A stretch of 64,000 nt of DNA, taken from positions 16,460 to 80,459 of the forward strand of contig VXPQ01000011.1 of the NCBI GenBank assembly GCA_009839485.1, read 5' to 3'. The position numbers and the translations under genes were made by a program. The first letter of the stretch is position 1. Every line of letters starts with the position of its first letter. The notes under the pieces are model-generated. The model was not told where the DNA came from and did not search any database. It worked only from the letters and a program-made list of their open reading frames with translations. Positions 8,772 to 16,916 of this stretch are shown piece by piece. Origin of the DNA: Bacteroidetes bacterium SB0662_bin_6. GTDB taxonomy: Bacteria > Bacteroidota > Rhodothermia > Rhodothermales > VXPQ01.

Positions 8772-10016
8772 TCAGCGCAAAGATGTGAGGTGGTATCCCT
8801 CGCTGCCGTCTTCGGATTCGGTCTTGTCCGTTTCGACGGCGGCGCCTATCGCCATGGCTACGATGTCCAGCGTTCCGGCAAGCGATTCCTCCTGTGCAAA
8901 CCGGCCGGTCACCCGCTCGTCGAGCAACGCCTCATCCGCCGAAATATCGACCCCGTAGTGCCCGGAAAGCAGGGGAAGGATGTCGCGCACCGGCGTAGCG
9001 TGAAATACGAACAGGCCCGTCCATGCGAGGTGTTCGTGGATCCGTACGAATACAGGGTCCGAAGGAACGCCTGCTGACGTCATACGGCTCATCTGGCCGG
9101 GAGCAAGCAGAACCGCCTTGTCCGGGGCCCGCCGGCCGCTCAATCGCAGACTACCCTCTACCAGGACGACTTCCGTGCCATCCCCGGCGGTACGCGCGCC
9201 GAAGGACGTGCCGAGGACCGTCACCTGCGCATCCGGCGTAACGAGCAGGAATCGGTCGGTACCCGGGATAATGTCGAAAAGGGCGCGCCCCTCGAATTCG
9301 ACGCGCCGCTGCCCGCCTTCGACCATCGCACCGGACGCATAGGTCAGACGCGAATCATCCAGCAGGCGTACGCTGGAGCCGTCCGGCAAGGCAACCGTTC
9401 GCACTTCGGCGACGGCAGTCCGGACCGTAACTGTATCCGGGTCAACCGGGAACAGGAAAAACACAAGCGTTGCGAGGACGGCTGCGGCAGCCACGCCGAT
9501 TCCTGCCTGCAAAACGCGGCGTTTGGAAGAAGGCGCTTGCGCCGGAACCCGCCGGGAGGGGATGCGATCCCTGCGGACAGGTCGAATAGAGCGGGAAGAA
9601 GATACACGGGGCGAAGCAGGCGCTTCCCCAACGGACGCCTCCGTAAACCACGCCGCCCAGTGCGCCTCGAAATCCTGCATGTCGTTGCGAATGACGCTCG
9701 CTACAGCCGCGAGCCCGGAACTATCTGCAAGAATTTGCCGAAATGCAGGGGCAATCTCTTCGACACGCATTCGTTCGGAATCGGTCAGCGCAGCCGCTCG
9801 CCCGCTCTCGTGCAGCACGAACAGAACAAACTGTTCCGGATCCGCCGAGGCTTCGCCCATTTCGCGAACCAGCGAAGCGCGTACGGCACACCATTTCCGG
9901 AGGAGCGCAGCGGCAGCAGGATCGGAAGCCAGAATATCTTGCAATTCCATGGCCCGCTCCGGGGTCAGGTCGCGATACAAAGCGATCGCATCAATATGTT
10001 CAAACGGCGCAGGCAC
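8772..10016 (-). CDS. FecR-type anti-sigma factor
   Basis: 414 residues. An N-terminal cytoplasmic helical region (1-165, longer than usual) precedes one membrane segment (about 170-190, VLQAGIGVAAAAVLATLVFFLF). The FecR domain follows (about 205-310: VRTVALPDGSSVRLLDDSRLTY, then FEGRALFDI), and then a DUF4974-like C-terminal domain (about 330-400) that resembles the receptor STN fold. Expected to hold the ECF sigma factor of this locus at the inner membrane. It lies 100 bp after the sigma gene and 87 bp before the receptor gene. Confidence 0.87.
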   Translation of the reverse strand: MPAPFEHIDAIALYRDLTPERAMELQDILASDPAAAALLRKWCAVRASLVREMGEASADPEQFVLFVLHESGRAAALTDSERMRVEEIAPAFRQILADSSGLAAVASVIRNDMQDFEAHWAAWFTEASVGEAPASPRVSSSRSIRPVRRDRIPSRRVPAQAPSSKRRVLQAGIGVAAAAVLATLVFFLFPVDPDTVTVRTAVAEVRTVALPDGSSVRLLDDSRLTYASGAMVEGGQRRVEFEGRALFDIIPGTDRFLLVTPDAQVTVLGTSFGARTAGDGTEVVLVEGSLRLSGRRAPDKAVLLAPGQMSRMTSAGVPSDPVFVRIHEHLAWTGLFVFHATPVRDILPLLSGHYGVDISADEALLDERVTGRFAQEESLAGTLDIVAMAIGAAVETDKTESEDGSEGYHLTSLR

Positions 10017-10116
10017 GAAAACATCCGGGCATAGAGCGGTGCGTTGACATTATGTTAAGCCGCTGTGGAGACCGAAAAAGTAACGCCTCGTCCAAAAGAA
10101 AAAGGCATACGGCGAA

Positions 10117-10656
10117 TTATGCGCCGCCGGATTCTCCGAGTGTTTTGCGCAGTTTGCGGAGCGCTCGTTTCACCTGCATCTTCACGGCAGCTTCCGTCAT
10201 ATCGAGCGACCGCGCGATTTCCGCATACCGATAGCCGTATTCGCGCATTTCCAGAATCGTACGGGCCTTTTCACTCAGGAGATCGAGCGCCCGCTCGGCA
10301 TCGATGCGTACGCCCGCCCCCGGAATCGCTTCACTCCATCTCGATAATGCATCCGGGCCGGCAAGGTATTCCCGGGGGGCATACCGTCCCCGGTAGTAGT
10401 CCTGGGTTTCGAACACCGCCGCTTTCATGACAAAAGCCTGTAACCGGTCCGGCTCATGCAGGTCCGGGAGGCTCCGGTGGAGGCGCAGGAGCGTGTTCTG
10501 CACCAGATCGTCTACCTCCGCCCGCTGCCCGATCCGCGATACGAACCAGGCGCGAAGCATGGGATCGAGCCGTCTGACGATTGCCTCGAACGCCGCTTCG
10601 TCGCCTTCCTGCGCTTGCCGGACGAGTGCGGCGTCTATGAGACGATTCCCGGACAA
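10117..10656 (-). CDS. ECF-family RNA polymerase sigma factor
   Basis: 179 residues with region 2 (about 10-80: FEAIVRRLDPMLRAWFVSRIG, then VDDLVQNTLLRLHR) and region 4 (about 125-172: LDLLSEKARTILEMREYGY, then AEIARSLDMTEAAVKMQVKRAL). It lies directly upstream of the FecR gene, so it is probably the sigma factor controlled by that protein and directs expression of the receptor operon. No convincing ECF promoter was identified by eye. Confidence 0.9.
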   Translation of the reverse strand: MSGNRLIDAALVRQAQEGDEAAFEAIVRRLDPMLRAWFVSRIGQRAEVDDLVQNTLLRLHRSLPDLHEPDRLQAFVMKAAVFETQDYYRGRYAPREYLAGPDALSRWSEAIPGAGVRIDAERALDLLSEKARTILEMREYGYRYAEIARSLDMTEAAVKMQVKRALRKLRKTLGESGGA

Positions 10657-10794
10657 ATCGAAAAATCCTGAAAAACGAGCGTGGAATGGCGAGGCGGAAC
10701 AGCAAACAGAAGATAAGAACGAATTCGGGAGCGATCAGGCCGTCGTCGCCCCTTTCGGCAGCCCGCCACACTACCATCCACGAGGACAGCCACA

Positions 10795-10950
10795 TCAAGG
10801 CCGGTCCTTTTCGCCTGCGGAGTCATTGTTCCACATACTACGCACCTTGTGGGCGTCTCTGACGCCGGTGACGAACGCCACGACAAGCGTAACCGCAAGC
10901 CCGACCACAAACGCAATCCCGACAAAAATGACGATCTCTGTGATGCTCAT
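10795..10950 (-). CDS. Small single-span membrane protein (hypothetical)
   Basis: A 51-residue reading frame found directly on the minus strand. Its ATG shares one base with the TAA stop of the upstream secreted protein (TAATG), which favours translational coupling. The first 30 residues form one hydrophobic segment (TEIVIFVGIAFVVGLAVTL and onward), followed by a short charged cytoplasmic-type tail (RDAHKVRSMWNNDSAGEKDR). I recognise no family. The start coupling and clean membrane-plus-tail layout support a real gene, but it could be chance. Confidence 0.45.
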   Translation of the reverse strand: MSITEIVIFVGIAFVVGLAVTLVVAFVTGVRDAHKVRSMWNNDSAGEKDRP

Positions 10951-13595
10951 TACTTCAATAGCATCATGCGGCGCACCAATACACGCTCGGGAGTTTCGAG
11001 GCGGTACAGGTACATGCCGCTCGGCAGACCGGAACCATCAAACTGTACCTTGTGATTTGCCGCCTGCCGGATACCGTCCACAAGAACAGCCACCTCCTTG
11101 CCCAACAGATCAATGACGGAAAGGCGCACACTCCCCGCTTGCGGCAAAGCATATTCGATGGTTGTCTGCGGGTTGAAGGGATTCGGGTAATTGCCCGAGA
11201 GTTTCAAGAAAGCAGGCACCTCTTCCTGCTCTGTGGATGTGGGCGTTGTGGGTGTAGTAGGTGTGGTGGGAGGTGTTCCTCCTCCGTCTCCTCCTGAGCC
11301 TGGCCCAGGGTCCGATCCTTGGCTGGTAGCGGGTTGTATGAAGTCGATGGCGAGATCGCTTTTCGTGGCGTTCGTGACATTAGAGGCATCGCCGCCAGTA
11401 AATGCGCCGTCGGCCAAAGCAACAGTCAGGTTGTTCACGTCATCGACATGGGCCGTGGCTTGGCCTGTGAGCGTCAGAGTCAGGATCGTGCGGTCATCGT
11501 CAAGAGCATAGTCTACGGCAAGCCCTTCCGGCAGATTTGTTACGGTAACGTTCTCGCCCGATGCGACGCCAGCGGTGAATGTGTCGTTGGTCAGCGTTGC
11601 TGTGACGCTACCCGTTACCGAGCCGTCATTCGCCGCCGCTTCGGTAAATCCTCCCGCCCAAGCAATACTCCGCACCACAGGCACGGCAACGGTCCCCGAA
11701 ACAGTTACCGACGGGGCGCTTTCGCCATATGCGCTCAATGCAATCACCCGGTAGTAACGTGTCGTTCCATAGGGAACGTTTTGTTCGGTGAAGATGACTT
11801 CGTTCGCCGGTGACAGATTGGGCGTAATCGCAGTCCACGGGGCGTTGCCGTCAGCCGACCGCTCTACCCTGTAGCCGGTCACAGGCGCACGTGACGGGTC
11901 TGCTACCGATGCCGGGAACCTGAAACTGATGTTTTGGCCATTCACTGAAACCTCGACGGCAGTAAGGTCAGGAGCGATTGGGACGCTCAGGTTAGGCGAG
12001 GCCACCTTGTAGTTTGGGTCACTTATGATCGAATAACTCTGGTCGAAGACGATATTCGCAAACGTATCTGTGCATGAGGATCCGGCGCAAAACTTCTTGA
12101 TTGTGCCGCCATTCGCATTGATCGGATCAACAAGAGTGATGCCGTCCGCATCTTCATCTCCTGCCTGCACCGTGTATTTGAACAGCAAAATACCCCATTG
12201 CCCCAATCCGTGAGGGTATGACGCCACGGGATCGTAAACAGCATACTTTATATTGTCGCTTCTGCCGTCTAAACCCATTCGGATAGGCAGCAGTGGGGTC
12301 CCTGTCACTTCCAGCCATGAAGTCCACCTGACTTCTATTACGATTTCATCGCCGGGAACGAAGGTGTTGTCATCGCCCGGATCGGAAGTTATTTCTAACA
12401 TACTCACCACTGGTGCATCCGCCGTGAGCGTCCTGCCTGCCACAACATCCGAATAGCCAGTGTACCCTTGAGTCATTGACAGGCGCATACGAAATTCGTA
12501 TTCCGTGTCCTCCTCCAGGCCTGGATATGGATTAACGACTATGGGTTCGTCTTCCCGGCTGCTGTTGTGGAAGACTTCCTTCCATTCCGTATCCGGCGTT
12601 CCGTCGTCATTGCCATCCCACTCAGGCGCAGTGCCGCGATAGTATATTTCAACGAAAACAAGGTTGTTGTGAGTGGCGGCTACGCCGTTCACAGTGCCCA
12701 GGTTTGTTGGCAATGCCCAGGAAACAGAGATTTTCTGCCTGCCGGGCGTCGTGGAAGTTATCACAGGTGGATCGCCCAATGCTTCGTTGTCCTGGATCGT
12801 TACCATGACACTCGATGTGGTGCCCACGGTATAACTGGCGCCGCTCGCCAACGAGATCGTAACCGTGCCGTCTGGCTCGTCCAACCTGTCGTTGTGCGTA
12901 GGCAAGGAGAGCGAAGCGCTTGCGCTTCCGTCCGCAAAAGAGGCCAGTCCGCTGGCCGCCGCAGGGTTTGTGTCCCATCCGAAATTCTCTCCGTTCGCCA
13001 CAGTGAATTTCACGTTGAACGATGCGGCGCCGGACGTGGTATTCCTTGTGACGGTGATTGGTATATTCCCTCCCTCGGTAATGGAGGTGGCGATGGTCGA
13101 GATCGTGATTTCAGGTTTTGGGGTGGAAACCTTGTGACCTGCGTCGTTCGAAATAGCGTAACTGCCGAGGGCCAGATTCGCATTGGCATTAGTGGAGGTG
13201 TGCTGGATTGAACCTCCATTGAGATCGAGCGAACCGGTAATGCTTATCCCGTCAGCGTCATTGTCTCCTGCCTGCACGGTATAATCAAAATTCAGAAGCC
13301 CGGCGGACTCACTAAAGTCGGGAAGTGAATCGTCAAGATGAAACGTTGCATATCTCTTTGTGTCACCAATGATAATAGGCAATCGGGGCGATCCCGTCAC
13401 ACTCAGACCGGCGTCGTAAGTGACATTTACCGAGATGACTTCGCCAGCCACGTAGGTGTTGTTGCTGGCAGGGCTGGTCTCTATCTGTACATTTGAAATG
13501 CTTTGCGCCTGTATCGCTCCGGGGTTCAGACTCAGGGCAAAGAAGAGGATCGCGGCGAGGACAAAACCGCGCACGGCCTTGTTAAGGGCTTTCAT
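10950..13595 (-). CDS. Secreted Calx-beta/fibronectin-III protein with type IX sorting domain
   Basis: 881 residues starting at the ATG at 13595, just before a signal peptide ending in GAIQAQ. Order: an adhesin-like repeat (about 35-135, VISVNVTYDAGLSVTGSPRLP), a Calx-beta domain (about 145-245, ITEGGNIPITVTRNTTSGAA), a fibronectin-III module (about 250-375), a second copy of the first adhesin repeat (about 385-505), another Fn3 module (about 520-610), a Thr/Pro linker (TPTTPTTPTT) and a C-terminal sorting domain (about 800-881) with LSGNYPNPFNPQTTIEYALP and ending RRMMLLK. Expected to be exported by the type IX system and act at the cell surface, possibly in adhesion. The frame is open upstream to 13703 but without a signal peptide. 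Confidence 0.85.
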   Translation of the reverse strand: MKALNKAVRGFVLAAILFFALSLNPGAIQAQSISNVQIETSPASNNTYVAGEVISVNVTYDAGLSVTGSPRLPIIIGDTKRYATFHLDDSLPDFSESAGLLNFDYTVQAGDNDADGISITGSLDLNGGSIQHTSTNANANLALGSYAISNDAGHKVSTPKPEITISTIATSITEGGNIPITVTRNTTSGAASFNVKFTVANGENFGWDTNPAAASGLASFADGSASASLSLPTHNDRLDEPDGTVTISLASGASYTVGTTSSVMVTIQDNEALGDPPVITSTTPGRQKISVSWALPTNLGTVNGVAATHNNLVFVEIYYRGTAPEWDGNDDGTPDTEWKEVFHNSSREDEPIVVNPYPGLEEDTEYEFRMRLSMTQGYTGYSDVVAGRTLTADAPVVSMLEITSDPGDDNTFVPGDEIVIEVRWTSWLEVTGTPLLPIRMGLDGRSDNIKYAVYDPVASYPHGLGQWGILLFKYTVQAGDEDADGITLVDPINANGGTIKKFCAGSSCTDTFANIVFDQSYSIISDPNYKVASPNLSVPIAPDLTAVEVSVNGQNISFRFPASVADPSRAPVTGYRVERSADGNAPWTAITPNLSPANEVIFTEQNVPYGTTRYYRVIALSAYGESAPSVTVSGTVAVPVVRSIAWAGGFTEAAANDGSVTGSVTATLTNDTFTAGVASGENVTVTNLPEGLAVDYALDDDRTILTLTLTGQATAHVDDVNNLTVALADGAFTGGDASNVTNATKSDLAIDFIQPATSQGSDPGPGSGGDGGGTPPTTPTTPTTPTSTEQEEVPAFLKLSGNYPNPFNPQTTIEYALPQAGSVRLSVIDLLGKEVAVLVDGIRQAANHKVQFDGSGLPSGMYLYRLETPERVLVRRMMLLK

Positions 13596-14085
13596 AGTAA
13601 CTTGGGGAAATACATACAAACAAAATGTTGCCAAATCTCCGCTTGCCCCTTCGGCTCCGGTCGCCGCTTCTCCCGCCTTGGCCTTACTCTCCGGCGCACA
13701 CACAGGGGAAGCGACTCAGCCTGACTTCGTTCGCTCCATTATGGGTTGATCCGGACAACGCCGCTAAGGTTACGCAATGCAGTGTGTAGATTTCGTGATA
13801 ATGAGGGGGGGGTAGTGTGTTTTATGTGATGATCCAATTATTCACAATCATCTCTAATCTCTCTAATGGAGAATCGCGTCCCAAACAATCTGCATGCCAT
13901 GTTGGAGAGCGAACGACTACGAAGCCCTTTGCCAACTTTTGTATATGGTCCCCGAAATCATCGCGAATGGGAGACCCGGCCGAAAAAAATGCAACATTGG
14001 AACGTGTATCCGGTATATTGTATATAGTCTAACATAGACTATATTAGGATATTAGCCGGAACGTAATTATACAGAGGCGACTATC
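13596..14085. other. Intergenic region between sorting-domain protein and toxin-antitoxin pair
   Basis: 490 bp without a convincing gene. The part from about 13790 onward is more AT-rich than the flanks and ends in the palindrome listed at 14022-14044. A run of seven or more G near 13806 is notable. The region must hold divergent promoters for both flanking units, but I could not assign -35/-10 elements with confidence. Confidence 0.5.
14022..14044. promoter_or_regulatory. Perfect palindrome, probable operator of the toxin-antitoxin operon
   Basis: Ten-base arms ATATAGTCTA (14022-14031) and TAGACTATAT (14035-14044) are exact reverse complements around a 3-bp spacer (aca). The site lies 41 bp upstream of the antitoxin start, where Phd/VapB-type antitoxins usually bind to repress their own operon. 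It could also form an RNA hairpin, but it has no T-run. Binding is inferred from position and symmetry. Confidence 0.6.
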
Positions 14086-14364
14086 GTGGCGCATTCCGAT
14101 TCCCCAAAATCCTGGACTGTGAGCGAAGCCAAAGCGCATCTCTCCAGAATCCTGCGGTTGTCCGAAGCAGAGGGACCTCAACGCATCGGGATCAGAAAAT
14201 CCTTTGTGGTGATGCCCGCGGACGTATGGGACGCCCACGCCAGGCCGGACAAACCGCTTGGCCAATGGCTGATCGACAACGTCCCTCGAGGAATACATCT
14301 CGAAGCACCCGATCGCAACGAGCCTGAGCGCGAGATTCCGTTTGCTAACCGGGGCGCGACGTGA
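14086..14364 (+). CDS. Antitoxin, Phd/YefM-like (prevent-host-death family)
   Basis: 92 residues with a GTG start preceded by AGAGGCG. The N-terminal part, KSWTVSEAKAHLSRILRLSEAEGPQRI and then the strand FVVMPADVW, matches the Phd/YefM antitoxin DNA-binding fold. The C-terminal half, after about residue 50, is the expected flexible toxin-binding tail. The gene overlaps the toxin gene by 4 bp (GTGA). It probably neutralises the PIN toxin and represses the operon through the palindrome just upstream. Confidence 0.78.
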   Translation: MAHSDSPKSWTVSEAKAHLSRILRLSEAEGPQRIGIRKSFVVMPADVWDAHARPDKPLGQWLIDNVPRGIHLEAPDRNEPEREIPFANRGAT

Positions 14365-14804
14365 ACGGATTTCTTTTGGACACCAATGTGGTTTCGGAAC
14401 TGACAAGGGATACGCCGACACCGCAGGTTATCGAATTTCTGGCGGAACATTCCGAACTGTGGTTTTCGACCATCGTTCTGCACGAACTGGAGTTTGGCTT
14501 GCGGTTGCTGCCCGATGGGCGCCGTCGTGAAAATCTTCGGGTCATACTGGCGGATTTCATAGAAACGTATGCGAATCGAATCCTCCCTGTCGGATACGAA
14601 GAAGGGCAGTGGGGCGCGAGATTCCGGGCGGATGCACGGCGGTGCGGGCGTGTCCTGCACCTCGGCGATGCGCTGATTGCAGGAACTGCGAGGGCCCATG
14701 ACCTCGCCATTGCAACACGGAACACGGGGGACTTCAACGGCCTCGACGTCGCCACGGTCAATCCCTGGGAAGAAAGGTTATATTCGGACGAACAAAGTGT
14801 CTAA
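14361..14804 (+). CDS. PIN-domain ribonuclease toxin (VapC/FitB-like)
   Basis: 147-residue PIN domain with GTG start. Acidic active-site residues are visible: D7 in FLLDTNVVSEL, E42/E44 in LHELEFGLRLL, D103 in LGDALIAGTA and D124 in RNTGDFNGLDV. The TRNTGDF/VNPW ending is typical of FitB-like VapC toxins, which cleave RNA with Mg2+. All expected catalytic residues are present, so the toxin looks intact. Coupled to the antitoxin gene by GTGA overlap. Confidence 0.87.
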   Translation: MNGFLLDTNVVSELTRDTPTPQVIEFLAEHSELWFSTIVLHELEFGLRLLPDGRRRENLRVILADFIETYANRILPVGYEEGQWGARFRADARRCGRVLHLGDALIAGTARAHDLAIATRNTGDFNGLDVATVNPWEERLYSDEQSV

Positions 14805-14930
14805 CATACCGGACGCCCTTGAAATTCCTGATCGACCAACGGGAGCATCCTCTGATCTATCCCGTATATTTCGCATAGCGGCCGGTCGATACCGACACAT
14901 AAATTCTCAACCCCGTTGCAGCAAGCGATT

Positions 14931-15185
14931 ATGAATCTGTCCGAGACCATCACGTCCGCTATCGTAGTAATGGCCTCTCTGTCGCTGCCCGTTATCCTGG
15001 GCTTTTTGCTGTACAGCACATTGCATATCCGCAAGGACCTGAACAAGGATATTCAAGACCTCCGCAAGGACCTGCATCAGGACATGCAAAGCCTCCGCAA
15101 GGAGTTGAACCAGGACATCAGCGCAATCAACTCCCGGTTAGGCCGGATCGAAGGACGGCTTTTCGGTGCAGACAGCCCCGCTTGA
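14931..15185 (+). CDS. Small membrane-anchored coiled-coil protein (hypothetical)
   Basis: 84 residues from the ATG at 14931. A transmembrane helix (about 8-30, IVVMASLSLPVILGFLLYS) is followed by a charged coiled coil (about 33-75) built of near repeats: RKDLNKDIQDL, RKDLHQDMQSL, RKELNQDISAI. It ends in RLGRIEGRLFG. The layout resembles many small unnamed bacterial proteins that sit near toxin-antitoxin genes. It starts 126 bp after the toxin. No function can be assigned. Confidence 0.6.
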   Translation: MNLSETITSAIVVMASLSLPVILGFLLYSTLHIRKDLNKDIQDLRKDLHQDMQSLRKELNQDISAINSRLGRIEGRLFGADSPA

Positions 15186-15193
15186 CCTGCTCC

Positions 15194-16096
15194 TCACCCC
15201 ACTCCGTATTCCAGCATCTTTCCGCGCACGAACGTAACGGACCGGCGCAAGCGTTCCATACCATGGACTGGATCGTCGCCGTCCTCAATGGATATCCAGC
15301 CGTCGAAACCCACCTCCGCCAGAATGGAAAAGATGCGGTCGTAGTCGTTGAGGCCCTCGCCGATCACTCCGTGCTTCAGAATGTCCGCATAGCCCATGCC
15401 CGGCTCAGTTTCGATCCGGCGCAGGTCCGCCAGCGTACCCCCCTCGAGTATCCGGTCGCTGGCATGCATGGTTACGACCCGGTGCTTCACGGCTTCGAGT
15501 AAGGCGATCGGGTCTTCCCCGGCAATCAGCGCATTGGACGGATCGTAGTTCACGCCGAAATGGGGCATGTCTCCAAGGCGGTCCAGCACTTCCAGAAAGG
15601 TTTCGCTGTCCTGCGCGAATTCGGGGTACATCCAGTACCCGTCCTTGTAGTGGTTCTCCAGAATCAGCGTCACGCCGTGCCGGGCGGCGCAAGCGGCGGC
15701 ATCCCGGATGCATTCGGTCACCCTGTCCAGCGTGCGCTCGCGGTCGAGCCCCGGCCGGCGCTGCCCCGTGAGCACGCGGCAATAGCGGCCTCCGAGGGCC
15801 GCGGTCGCTTTGATGGCGCGGCACTGCCGGGCGACCTCCTCCTTGCGCTCCACGGGATCGGGTCGGGTGAAATCCGGAGAATGGCACATCATGGGAATCG
15901 AAAGCCCTCCCGCACCGGAGGCATGCTCGCGGAGCCGAGCCAGCGCGTCCGCGTCTCCTACAGGCGTAAATCCTTCGTAGAATTCCAGCCCGTCGATGTC
16001 CAGCGTCGCTGCAAGATCGATCCACTCCTCGACACGCATGGTGCGCGTCACGCAAAGCGCATCCAGAAAGCACTTGGGGAAAACGGCGAGCGGCAT
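15194..16096 (-). CDS. Sugar phosphate isomerase/epimerase (AP-endonuclease-2 TIM barrel)
   Basis: 300-residue TIM barrel of the xylose-isomerase-like family. Metal-site residues appear at the ends of the strands: the Glu in LILENHYKDG, the Asp in VNYDPSNALIAG, the His in VVTMHASDR and the Glu in GWISIEDGDDP. Last gene of a five-gene minus-strand operon, 3 bp after the SDR gene. UlaE/SgbU L-xylulose-5-phosphate epimerases belong to the same superfamily and also work with a HUMPS enzyme, but the exact substrate here is unknown. Confidence 0.82.
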   Translation of the reverse strand: MPLAVFPKCFLDALCVTRTMRVEEWIDLAATLDIDGLEFYEGFTPVGDADALARLREHASGAGGLSIPMMCHSPDFTRPDPVERKEEVARQCRAIKATAALGGRYCRVLTGQRRPGLDRERTLDRVTECIRDAAACAARHGVTLILENHYKDGYWMYPEFAQDSETFLEVLDRLGDMPHFGVNYDPSNALIAGEDPIALLEAVKHRVVTMHASDRILEGGTLADLRRIETEPGMGYADILKHGVIGEGLNDYDRIFSILAEVGFDGWISIEDGDDPVHGMERLRRSVTFVRGKMLEYGVG

Positions 16097-16099
16097 CGG

Positions 16100-16879
16100 C
16101 TACTTGGATGCATTCTGTCCCACGAGCGGCCACTGTTCGATTTCGAAGACGGAGCCGTTGACGGGCCCCGCCTGATCCGAAAGCCAGAACACGATGTGCG
16201 CCGCCGCCTCTTCGGGAGCGAAAATGCGGCCGGACGGGGCATGCTCGGGGGGTATATTTTCCCACCAGCCTTCTTCGGAGCCGTCCTGCACCTTGATCCT
16301 CTTCTCGTTTTCGGTGAGCGTCCATCCCGCGTTGATCTGGTTGACGCGGATCCCCTCGCTCGCCAGATACGCGGACAGGTTGCGGGTCATTGTCATCAGC
16401 CCGCCTTTCGTCATGGAATAGACCAGCAGGTTCCGTTCGCCGCCCAGCGCATTGATGGATCCCACATTCAGAATATGCCCGCCGCCGCCCTGCTTCCTGA
16501 ACTGCGCCACGGCGGCCTGGCTCAGAAGAAGAGGCGCCCGCAGGTTCACGGCGACTTGCCGGTCAAAGAGGTCGGCGGCCGCATTGTCGATATTGGAGCG
16601 CGTAAGAAGCGCCGCGTTGTTGACGAGCGCATCCAGACGGCCAAAACGCTCGACAGTAGACTCGACAAGACGCCCCGGCGCCGCAGGATCCTGCAAATCG
16701 CCCAGCGAAAACGCGGCGGCCTCCCCCAGTTCCTCCGCGAGCGCAGCGGCGCGGTCAGCGTTCCGGCCATGAATCATCACCTGACCGCCCTCGGCCACGA
16801 TGCGGCGGGCCGTGGATTCTCCGATGCCCGTCGTCGAGCCGGTAACGAGAATGACTTTATCCCTGACGAGTTGTCCCAT
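16100..16879 (-). CDS. SDR-family NAD(P)-dependent oxidoreductase
   Basis: 259-residue classical short-chain dehydrogenase. It has the cofactor glycine motif TGSTTGIG (13-20), NNAA (87-90) and the catalytic triad S141, Y154, K158 in NVGSINALGG and YSMTKGG. It likely oxidises or reduces a sugar or polyol carbonyl, given its neighbours in the sugar operon. The gaps are 37 bp to the upstream dehydrogenase gene and 3 bp to the isomerase gene. Confidence 0.88.
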   Translation of the reverse strand: MGQLVRDKVILVTGSTTGIGESTARRIVAEGGQVMIHGRNADRAAALAEELGEAAAFSLGDLQDPAAPGRLVESTVERFGRLDALVNNAALLTRSNIDNAAADLFDRQVAVNLRAPLLLSQAAVAQFRKQGGGGHILNVGSINALGGERNLLVYSMTKGGLMTMTRNLSAYLASEGIRVNQINAGWTLTENEKRIKVQDGSEEGWWENIPPEHAPSGRIFAPEEAAAHIVFWLSDQAGPVNGSVFEIEQWPLVGQNASK

Positions 16880-16916
16880 AGCGCTATCGGATACCGTGCC
16901 CCTGTAACTTACGCAA

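Noticed and set aside
13817..14032. 71-codon plus-strand frame upstream of the antitoxin
   Set aside because: Covers the AT-rich promoter region and ends inside the palindrome; no protein-like features.
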